DNA of 64,000 nucleotides, from positions 88,299,114 through 88,363,113 of the forward strand of contig NC_090984.1 in assembly GCF_041146395.1 (NCBI RefSeq), given 5' to 3'. The stretch's first letter is position 1. Each line of letters opens with the position of its first letter. This DNA is from Eulemur rufifrons (Eukaryota; Chordata; Mammalia; Primates; Lemuridae). Both the position numbers and the translations under genes were made by a program. Positions 35,516 to 44,795 of this stretch are shown piece after piece. The notes below the pieces were generated by a model. The model did not search any database and was not told where the DNA came from. It saw only the letters and a list, made by a program, of their open reading frames with translations.

Positions 35516-35710
35516 GTGAACCTGTGGCCTCAAGGCCACATGTGGCCCTCCAGATCCCCAAGTGCAGTCCCTCGACCGAATCCAAACTTCACAGAACAAA
35601 TCACTTTATTAAAAGAATTTGTTCTGTAAAATTTGGATTCAGTCAAAAGTTCACACTCAAGGATCTAGAAGGGCCACATGTGGCCCCAAGGCTGCAGGTT
35701 CCCCACCTCT
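35516..35710. mobile_element. Palindromic hAT-like miniature element
   Basis: Two arms of about 90 bp (about 35518-35609 and 35612-35702) are imperfect inverted repeats with almost no loop. Left-arm words are GGCCACATGTGGCCCTCC, ATCCAAACTTCACAGAACAA and AAAAGAATTTG. The right arm reads the reverse, ending GGCTGCAGGTTCCCCACC. The right terminus, reversed, is GAGGTGGGGAACCTGC, which resembles the CAGGGGTGGGGAACC start of hAT elements. It has no coding capacity, and the exact family is not assigned. Confidence 0.75.
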
Positions 35711-38424
35711 TCTTCTGGAGTTAGGACAGGGCTAGTTGAAATACTTAATTAACAAGAGTAGATGAGTTAGCTAAGAGACTACATACAGGTGAAAGAATGA
35801 TAATGCCAGATCTTAACACAAATTGCCTTACTGGTTGTGCAAATCATAAGCCAGATAAGATTTGTTGAAAACAAACCAAGCTAAACAATCCACTGAAGTG
35901 CTGTCATCTGTCTATACCCAGAAATAGCAATTTAGCATTTGGGAGACATGGTAAAATAGTAGCTTGGCCTAGTGCCCAGGGCTCTCCAAGATAATGTAAG
36001 AGGAGAGTGTGTGTCTTGGACCAGAGCCATTTCCCCAGAAGATGCAAGGGAAGTCAGGGAGTCTTGGGAGGATCTCTCTTTATTACAATGGAATCCTCCT
36101 TCGCATATGCCTTAGCAACCCCTGGTCTTCAGGGAGAAAGCAGATCCTAAGCTTTTCACCCTGAATAAAGTTTAATTAAGCCTCATTGAGGCACAAACCT
36201 GTGTGGCTTCTTAGATTCCTATGACTGACACTTTCTTTCTCTTTTGGCTGGTGCCCCACCCTCACCTGGTTGCCCCTTCACTTTTGGACTTGGATGAAAC
36301 ACTGCTGTGCAGGTGTGATATCCAGAGTCTTGGGGGACTCCTGAGGACCTGCATGATGCCACCAAGAAGTGAGTGGGTGTTAGCCCCCCACCAAAGTAAG
36401 TCTTGACCAGTGGGAAGTGAAAGAGGAGAGGGAGCTGGGCAGACAAATGCCTCCTTCATCCCGTCTTCCATGGACTACTCTGAGGTGCAGTTCCTCCCTG
36501 CAGCACTTCTCGAGAAGTCCTGTGTGCCATGTGAACATGCCTGCTAAGTGACCTGTGGGGTCTCTTTCTGGGTCATATGTGGGGGGAGTAGCAAAGGGCA
36601 TCACGTTGCAATGCATTGTACCTTGACTTGTTTTGTTTTCTTCTTTCATTTACTGCCCTGGGCTTACATGTCCAGAATAAAGTGTCAGTACCTTAAGCCT
36701 TTAAACTCTATGAAAATCACTCTGCTAGTTCTAGGGTAGAAGTTTATCACTGAAATTTGCAATTTCAGGAAATACTACAAAGCATTTTGAATTATGCAAA
36801 CAGCTCTAGCTGAATCCCTTGAGAAGATTTTGTCTGAGAGAATGGCCTTGAGCTGTATTAACCGGCATGCCTCTAAGGAAGGGTGGACTTAGTTGCTGAA
36901 ACTGCTGTTTTGTTTTTTTTTTAAAAAAACAAACAAAGTAAAGACTCATTTCTGGCATCTAACTTTTCAGATAACAGAGATTAAAAATCTGATGTCTGTA
37001 AATTAAAGTCATAGCACAAAGGTAATGAGGATGAATGTTTTTAAGTACGAGGAAAATTTTTAAAAGTTAAGAGAAGAAAATAAGGACAGGCTTTTGCATT
37101 AAGACCCAATTTTATTCTTGGATCTTAAAATGAAAAAGTTAAGATTCAGAAGCCGTGTTGAAAATTTGTCAGAAGCACTTTTTTTTTTAATGTGCTAGAA
37201 AAGAGAGTAGAAATCAAAACTCTTTCATCATAATGAAATAGACCATATCCACAAACATCCGTAGGACTTTTCTCCTTATTTTCCACTGGACCCATTATTC
37301 ATTTTCATCTCTATCGACGAATACGAATGTTCCACATATTGGACCCAACTCAGGATCACAACTGGAAAGAACTTCAATCCTAATCACAGTCTTCTTAAAC
37401 ACACAAATCTTCTGAATAGTCACTCTTTTCTCTTGGGCAATTCTAGGAGGGAATCCATATATATAAGAGGGGATCCAGAAAAATCATCTCAGTGGTGATT
37501 CTCTGAGATTTCAGAACTACCCTCCAAATGGTTGCTGATTTAATTAACACTGATCTGTTGGAGAAAAATGAGTTCTGCATTCTCTTTCCTCCAACAAGGC
37601 ATTCTTATTTATCATCCCTCATCAAATTTTGGACATGGCCTCTTACACTGGCAAGAAGGCAGGGACACATACAGGCTGTTTTTGTTTGACTATTCTCTTC
37701 TCAGTAGCAACTCATCCTTCCAAAATTCTCTAGCAAGCGACCTAGGAGAGAGTTATCTAGAGAGTTATCTGGGTAAAAAAGCCAGAGCTTTTTTGTGTGG
37801 AGTCAAAGCTTCTGTTCTTCGGGCTGCATGATTTGCCTTTCTAGTCAGCCTTGCTCTTGAATCAGTGCAGAGTTCACAGAATGAAATGTTCAGGGCTGTC
37901 TTTGGTCATGAGCCAGGGGTAGCTGTGCCCACAAAGCAAAATAAATCCCCAATAAGAATGTGTAAACAAGGACCAACTGACCAATGCCTAGTACAAAATG
38001 ATGCCAGGCGTCTGTACTTCTGGTGGAAATTTGTGCAAAGAAGCAAAATGATTTTGCTTTTCTTACCACTCTTCTCAGTTGACTACTCTCTGGAACAGTA
38101 TCATTAATTTGGAATTCAGGTTTGAGATGGGGTTAGGCTGCCTTTTGCCAAGGAATTTTTTTCCCCTTGTATAGCTTTGTCTTCCTTTGTTTGCTCTTGT
38201 TTGAGACCACTAGGAAACCATTTCTTGTTCAGAGAAAAACATAGTCCTACCTAGACCTCCTAACTGATTTCTTTAACATGGGACTTACTATCCTTGTGAG
38301 CTGATTGAAGCTATGGACCATCTCTAGGTCCTCATGGGAAGTTGAGAACAGATGGCATGCACAGGAGACATGGGGTTCTTGGGGAGCAAACTTTTGACTA
38401 AGAAATGTTGACTTATCTATGTTT
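35711..38424. other. Unassigned sequence, no gene seen
   Basis: 35935-36230 has a CTGAATAAAG word and could be part of an old LTR, but I found no clear termini. 37747-37770 contains a short direct repeat (AGAGAGTTATCT twice). The rest is unassigned. Confidence 0.35.
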
Positions 38425-38612
38425 AATAGTAATAACAATTGCCTTTTAATGAACATATACTATGTGATAGGCACGGTCATAATAGCTTTAAAAGAACAAC
38501 TTAAATTTTATCAAGCCCTTACTTTGTGCCATACACTGTTCCAAGTGCCTAACATTCTATATAAAATGTACTTTTTCTAGAAAGAAGGGTCATCATTTTC
38601 ATCCTTTTACTG
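38425..38612 (-). mobile_element. MIR SINE (antisense)
   Basis: 'aatgaacatatactatgtga', 'taggcacggtcataatagc' and a second 'cttactttgtgccatacact' suggest two overlapping or adjacent antisense MIR starts. Downstream words are diverged. Confidence 0.65.
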
Positions 38613-38689
38613 AAGCTTTCTTTCACTTAAAATTTTTTTCTCTATTAAAAGCCACTGGCCTAAACAACAAAGATCAGAATTCCCCTGAG

Positions 38690-39130
38690 CATAAAAGACC
38701 CTTCATGATTTATTTTTAATTTGCCTTTCCGGCATTTACCCATCCCTTGTGCCATTGTTTTCTGATGATAATAACCTACTCATCACTTGCCCACTGTTTT
38801 CCTCTCACTATACTTCTGTGAGGCCGTTCCTATTGTTGGAATGACTTTCTCTCCTATCCCCTTTGGAAAATATCTCCCCATCTTTCTGAGAACCAGATGA
38901 GCTGTTGTTTTCTCCAGATGGCCTTCCTCAGCACCCAGAGAGAGTTGGCTGGTCCTCCTTTGTACACACCTCTGTCACGTCCCTGATAAAGTCACATTAA
39001 CTTGATTTGTTACAGGTTTGTTTCCTTCACTAGACCGTAAGTTCCTTAGGCTGGGGGCTGCCTTATTTTCTTTCTATACTTCGGTGCTTGGCAGATAGCA
39101 GGCGATGCAATAAATGCTTATTGAAAGTGT
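38690..39130 (+). mobile_element. LINE-2 3' portion (sense)
   Basis: From 'ttcctattgttggaatgact' through 'tagaccgtaagttccttagg' to 'gcaataaatgcttattgaaa', the order is that of the sense L2 3' end. It is about 440 bp long and includes the 3' terminus. Confidence 0.8.
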
Positions 39131-39975
39131 ACATTTAGAAATGAGGAACTCTGGAGATGGCTAATCAAGCATCCTCAGCTTAAGTCACAAAGAAGAAAAA
39201 CATTTTTGGAAGCACAGTAGAAGTATGAGTTTGGGAAGAGGTATAATAAGTAAATGTAAAATAAATATTATATAACACCATAGGAAATATTTTCTAGGGA
39301 ATCTAAGACCAAGATAGAAACCCATCTGTCTCTGCTGACAGAGACATAGTTTGGCTCATGTTTTCTTTTCTATGACTTCGTGATTTAAGATCTAAATCCC
39401 ACAAAGTGAACAGCTGATCAACTAGACAAATGTCAGAATACAGAGACTGAGAAAAAACAAATATTTCCTTTATTTTGCCTTCTCTCCATTGTGTCAATTA
39501 TTCTACCATGAAATGTTGGTCAGGGTCAAGGAGAAAGGGCAAAAATAGGTGCTTGTAAAGCGTTGTATGTTTTGGTGGAAGAAGCATTCTACACTTTTAA
39601 AATCTCATATTTTTTAGTTGTGAAGTATTGTTTGTGTTTATAAGATCACTTTCTTCAATATTTCCATAGACTAAAACCTCATCAACTTAGAGTAAGTTAA
39701 ACTACTTATAAAAGTAAAATATCATAGAATATTTGAAAATAGTTCAGAATTAGCACTTTTTAGGACATCATTAAATGAAACAACATTAAATGAATGCAAC
39801 AAAGCAATGATGGAAAAATTTAGTTAGACATGCTTTAATAAATATGTGACTCATTTTTTAAAAGCCTGAACACCCTTTTATGTGCAAATAACCACTAAAA
39901 GTATTTAAAAATTTAGTTCTCACAAGTAGGATTAACGTGGTCTGCTATAATCTTAATATATTTGCTTACTTACAC
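39131..39975. other. AT-rich unique sequence
   Basis: No gene or named element seen up to the mariner border. Confidence 0.45.
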
Positions 39976-40239
39976 TATGTTTTAGGTCATTAAATATGAA
40001 ATGTCCAATTTCAAATCAAAAGTTTAGATTATTATATCTCAAGCAAGAAAGAAGCAGTACAATTAATCAAAATACATGCCTAAACTATTGACACAGTTAT
40101 GCTGCTGGCATAAACAAATGGTAGCTTGTCTGTGCCAGCAGCAAAGCGAGTGGTAATGAAATCGTGAAAGACCTTTTCCACAGCTTGTTGAGAATTGAAT
40201 ATTTTTCCTCACAAGAAGTGGTCTAAAGCCAGGAAAAAG

Positions 40240-40660
40240 TGGTAGTCAGTTGGGGCAAGGTCTGGTGATTACAGTGGATGACAGAGAGTTTCCAAGTCCA
40301 ACCTCTGTAGTTTGAGCAGCATTGTTTGTGTGACACGTGGTTCATCATTGTCTTGGAAGAGGATTGGCCTGTCTCTAGTAACCAATCTCGGCTGCTTAAT
40401 CACAAGCGTCCTCATCATTTCATCCAATTGGTTGCAGTAGACATCTGCTGTAAACAATTGACCAGGTTTCATGAAGCTGTAGTGGATACTACTAGCACGG
40501 GACCACCAAACAGACACCATTAGCTTTTTTTGATGAATATTTGGTTTTGGACTGGTTTCAGCACTTTGTCTTTCTCCAACCATTGTGCTGAATGCTTGTG
40601 ATTGTCAAAAAGAATCCATTTCTTATCACACATAACAATATGATGTAGAAATTGTTCCCC
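40240..40660 (-). pseudogene. Mariner transposase, catalytic DD34D part (broken)
   Basis: All three catalytic aspartates can be found. The first is in CDKKWILFDN (Asp codon 40625-40627). The second is in LFQDND (Asp codon 40350-40352). The third is in SPDLAPTDYHFF (Asp codon 40245-40247). The last two are separated by 34 residues, the mariner signature. The block KKLMVSVWW and YSFMKPGQLF lie in the same frame as the second Asp. A one-base frame change separates the first Asp from KPNIHQKK, and a stop precedes SPDL, so no active protein could be made. Confidence 0.88.
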
Positions 40661-40770
40661 TTTATGTCATGACAGCAAAGAAAGACAAGCTTTGAGACTA
40701 TTTCTCTTCTGACACTTGTTTAATTCATGCAGAACCCATCTATCCAGCTTCTTTACCTTGCTGATTTGTT

Positions 40771-41028
40771 TCAAATGGTCCAGTTTATTGTTGGAATAGT
40801 AACGTCAAACTTTGCTGCTAATTCATGTGTAGGTTGAGATGGATTCACTTCCACTACAGCTTTGAGCTCCTCATTATCCACCTTGGTCTCAGGTTGCCTA
40901 CATGCTTTATTTTCAAGATTAAAGTCACCAGAAAGGAACTTCTCAAAACATCGATGTACTGTGCATTCATTAGCCACATCATTTCCAAACACTTCCTTCC
41001 CAAATACTTTTAGCTGTCTACACCGCAT
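40771..41028 (-). pseudogene. Mariner transposase, N-terminal DNA-binding part (broken)
   Basis: The minus frame shows a helix-turn-helix region of mariner type: ECTVHRCFEKFLSGDFNLEN, then VDNEELKAVVEVNPSQPTHE. It would bind the terminal repeats. The frame is lost around 40771 before the catalytic part, and upstream stops remove the natural start. Similarity to mammalian mariner transposases is my own recognition; no search was run. Confidence 0.85.
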
Positions 41029-41266
41029 TGGTTCCAGAACTCATATTTGAAAGTAACAGGAATTTTTGACTTATCCATGGTGTTCCAAAAATTGCTCTAA
41101 AAAAAAATTTGACAGATAATCACAAGCCAAACAGTATGTTTGAAAGAATGAAGATGTACCTTCATGATAAAAATAATACAAAAAGTGTCAAAGTGAAATG
41201 TCATAGATATCAACTGTCAAATTTAGTGCTTAAGGAAACCGGACATTTCATACTTAATAACCTAAA

Positions 41267-41890
41267 TATGTATTTTGCTTATATTTTCTTAGCCAGCTTC
41301 TTTTTTCATAGCTGTTAAAGATATAAGCCTGGGCTCAGTTCCTCAATTCTGTCCAAATTATTAAGAATAAAAAATAATGATTATTCAAATGATTTGAGTT
41401 TTAAACTGTGCTATGTTTATTGTAACTGAACTGTTGCATTGCATGAACTATTGACTTGCATCAAGAAAATACTGAATGTGTCTAGAAACATATGAATGCT
41501 GGGAGAAGAATTTAACCAGCGGGATGTCTTGTAATCCAAACAGCATGAAGGCCTGTTTGCTTCATGGTGGGAGTATCTGCTTTCTTAACAGATTCTGAAG
41601 GTGGAGAACAGAAGGAACTGAAGGACTTTTGTCCTGCTGTGTAGGCAGATAATGGCATTTCAACCACTTCTATACATAGGCAGGAAATTGGACTTAGTGA
41701 ATTTTTCCGAGACTTCTTATTTCTTAATATCCATATCATTAGTTGACAAATGGATTTCTATCTGGAATCTTATTTCAAGAAAGCTGCCTCCTGCTAGATA
41801 ACCTCCTTAAACTGTAATTGACAAGTGGAATGAATTTCATTTTCCTAAATTTTGGATGAATATCCTAAAGGTTATTCACTCCTTCAATCT
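41267..41890. other. AT-rich unique sequence
   Basis: No gene or named element seen. Confidence 0.45.
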
Positions 41891-41894
41891 GTGC

Positions 41895-41988
41895 AGCCCA
41901 TTCATTTAATAAATGTTTATTGAGTATTTGCTATGTGCCAAACATTCTGCTAGGAACTGAGATACAGTGGAGAATAAGAAAGATATTA
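41895..41988 (-). mobile_element. LINE-2 3' end (antisense), split by an Alu
   Basis: 'attcatttaataaatgttta', 'ttgagtatttgctatgtgcc' and 'gctaggaactgagatacag' are the antisense L2 end. It is interrupted at 41989 by the Alu and may continue from 42317 for a short distance. Confidence 0.8.
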
Positions 41989-42303
41989 GAGCCAGGCACA
42001 GTAGTTCATTCCTGTAATCCCAGCATTTGGGGAGGCCAAGATGAGATGATCTCTTGTGCCTAGGAGTTCAAGCCCAATTTGGGTAACATAGTGAGACCCC
42101 ACCCCTACAAAAAATAAAAAAATTAACCAGGCATGGTGGCTTGTGCCTGTAGTCCTACCTACTCAGGAGGCTGAGGTGGGAGGATCACCTGAGTCCAGAA
42201 ATTCGATGTTACAGTGAGCTACGTTCACACCACTGCTCTCCAGCCTGGGTGACAGAGTGAGACCCTGTCTCAAAACAAAACAAAAAAAAACAATCACAAA
42301 GAA
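41989..42303 (+). mobile_element. Alu SINE, old (AluJ-like)
   Basis: A dimeric Alu in sense: GCCAGGCACAGTAGTTCATT, CTGTAATCCCAGCATTTGGG, an A-rich linker near 42110, GGCATGGTGGCTTGTGCCTG, then CCAGCCTGGGTGACAGAGTG and an A-rich tail. It is flanked by a 13-bp duplication AAGAAAGATATTA at 41976-41988 and 42304-42316. It is more diverged than the Alu at 33121. Confidence 0.95.
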
Positions 42304-42316
42304 AAGAAAGATATTA

Positions 42317-42782
42317 ATACTACCCTTAGACTATAGTGACAGCAACAAATCAGGATTTGGGTGCAAATACTCTTAAGTAATAAAATTTTTCATGTTTATC
42401 AAGAGGTTGTAACAATAATTCTGTCCTTGTTCTTTACCTTTCTAGGTGAAAAAAGGAGAGATTTTGCTAAGTTATAACATTGTTTTTTTTCTGTATAAAA
42501 AGAGTAGTCAACCTTTCCAGTTAATGTTTTCAGACCACAGCTTCTCAACTTGGGAATAGTTATAACTGGGGTCTGAGAGAAATTCTCTTTGAATTTTGAA
42601 GGCCAGTTATTACAGATGTGTCTAGTAAACCACAGCTTGACTTCCCAGCTCAGCCCTTGGGACTTTACTGCTAATGGTAAGAGAATCTATCTTTATATTA
42701 TTCTACCACTTGTCAATGATACTGAGAGAGGCAAGTTCTCCCTGCCCAAACATTCAATCTGGCTCAAAGGTAGACATGTATG

Positions 42783-42819
<37 letters not shown>

Positions 42820-44310
42820 CTCTGATTGGTCTTTGTGCGGCATGGACAAAGCTTCCCAGCAGGTGTGCTGTGGCTCCCTGGGGTGCCACGAATGGGTTAT
42901 ATATGTGCCAAGATACTAATTCCTCTCCACCCTCTGGGAGGCCAGATGGGGCTTGGGGCAACCTCTTGCCATAAATCGCTCAATCCATTTATCCTATTCT
43001 ACTCTGTGAATTTATCATACGATGAGTTTTTCAAGTACCATTCTCAAGGTTGGGAAAGACTGACTTAGGGTATGACTCAGAGCAAGGGGCTTATGCTGTT
43101 AGGAGAGGCTCTAGGATGTGTTCTCTTGCCCAGGCCTGGTCAGGCTCCCAGGAGCCAGCAGGAAGATGAAAAGAAAATCTACAATAACTGTGCACAAAAC
43201 AAAAAATACTCTTTCTGTTGTGGGAAGAGAAGAGTTTGGCAGATTTTTTGTTTGTTTAGAGAAAGTATTTTTCTTTGTTAATATAGATTTGGACTGTACT
43301 GCTTCAGGGAATTATTTTTGCTCTTGGGATGTGTATGTCTGTACCATGCATGCATGTTTTCCCCAGAAGTTATTTATAGTACCCTAGCAGACTAAAGGAA
43401 GAATTAGGGAGGCATATTACCTTCAGATCACACTGTGCAGAGGTCTCTATGGGAGACCATATTGGAAATACCAAAGCCCAGCCTAGACTATTGACCGCAC
43501 ACCAGCATGGAATATTGAGCACATTCTTAATGGATAATCTTAGGACTGGAAAGGTGTTGCTGGGAGTGTGAAGGCCCACAGATTTCCTGGTAGGGCAGTG
43601 GACTGATCCTAGAAAGGGAGTGGAGAGTCACTCTGGGAAGGATTGAAAAAGTAACTTTCCCTCTAAGAAGTAAGAGAAAGATAGATTTTAAGACAGAGAA
43701 TTGAGATTGGAATTGGGCTGTATCCTAAGGAGAAGCCTTAAGGAGGGTTTACCTTGGTTGGTTTCTGTGGCCACTAAAGAATCATGCTTAGTATTACTTT
43801 TATTCCTGTGTTGCAGTATCCTCTAGGCATCCACACTCCCTGGCGTGTTGGGTGAGGAGGAAGGGAAGAGGTGCTGAAGGCTTCTCTTTCTATAGCCCTC
43901 TCGTCCCATGCTAGCCTGGCAAGGTCAGACTCATGTCGAGGAGGAGCCATGTTCCTATCTTTCAGGGGGTCTCCAGGAGCAACACAAGTGGCAGCCAAAA
44001 GGAGTCTTGAGACCATTGATAAGATCGAGTGATGGGTGGATGAGGATGTGAGTCAAAGCTGCCTTGCCCTCACGTGTACTAGAGGAAGGTCAACCTCGAA
44101 AGGATGGTGAAGGGAGACAGACACCAGGCTGCTCACGCCAATCCTGTGTACATACGTCCTTCCTGGTATGCTCTGACAGACACCTGCTGTCTTCATGTCA
44201 TATGTGAATGTGAGGAAGGCGGTATCAACCATCCTCAGTCAGGATGCAGAATGCTGAGAACTCTTATAACATACATATCCTATCTTCAGCTGTTGTATTT
44301 GGGGAAAAGG
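42317..44310. other. Unique sequence with a CA microsatellite
   Basis: No gene seen. The frames across 42674-43068 overlap each other and partly encode the CA repeat. 43600-44100 shows no recognised repeat. Confidence 0.4.
42789..42816. repeat. (CA)n microsatellite
   Basis: About 13-14 uninterrupted CA units preceded by TGTGCGCG. This is long enough to be polymorphic. Confidence 0.95.
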
Positions 44311-44314
44311 TAAT

Positions 44315-44795
44315 GTGATAGTTAATTTTGTGTCGACTTGGCTAGACTGTGGCATGTCCAGTTGTTTGGTCAAACACCAGTCTAGATGTGCTGCGAAGAT
44401 ATTTTTAGATGTGATTCACATTTACACATTTACAATTAGTATGCTTTAAGTAAAGCAGATTTCCCCCTTGTAATGTAGGTGAGCCTCATCTAATCAGTTG
44501 AAGGCCTTAAGAGCAAAGACTGAGGTTTTCCAATGAAGAAGCAATTCTGCTTCAAACCTGTAACGCAGAAACTCTGCCTGCTGGCCTGCCCTGCAGATTT
44601 CAGACTCAAGACTGCAACGTCAACTTTTACTGAATTGCTAGCCTGCCAGCCTGCTGTATGGATTTCAGACTTGCAGCCCCCACAACTGCATGAGCGAATT
44701 CCTTAAAATAAATCTCTTTCTCTCTCTCCCTCTCTCCATGTATATGACTATGATTAGATATGATTAGTTCTATTTCTCTGGAGAACCCTAATATA
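44315..44795 (+). mobile_element. Solitary LTR-like element (ERVL-like, family unsure)
   Basis: It begins TGATAGTTAATTTTGTGTCG and ends TCTGGAGAACCCTAATATA. Inside are AATCAGTTGAAGGCCTTAAG and, near the end, CCTTAAAATAAATCTCTTTC followed by a CT-rich stretch, an LTR-like polyadenylation layout. I recognise this as a common mammalian interspersed repeat and believe it to be an ERVL-type LTR, but I cannot name the subfamily. No internal viral genes are present. GGTAAT (44309-44314) and GGCAAT (44796-44801) may be the target duplication. Confidence 0.65.

Larger units (their letters stand above)
39981..41266 (-). mobile_element. Mariner DNA transposon, full length but inactive
   Basis: Terminal inverted repeats of 31 bp flank a 1286-bp unit, the normal size for mariner: 39981-40011 (TTTAGGTCATTAAATATGAA...) and the reverse complement of 41236-41266 (TTTAGGTTATTAAGTATGAA...), with 4 differences, all transitions. 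The minus strand between them encodes a broken mariner transposase (next two entries). The five bases just outside both ends are TATGT. Mariners duplicate a TA; the right side has TA next to the repeat and the left does not, so the duplication is not clean. The family name is not assigned. Confidence 0.9.

Noticed and set aside
35935..36230. Possible LTR around the CTGAATAAAG word
   Set aside because: No matching TG...CA termini, target duplication or familiar LTR words could be placed.
42674..43068. Open frames containing runs of HTHTHT
   Set aside because: They are translations of the CA microsatellite and its flanks.
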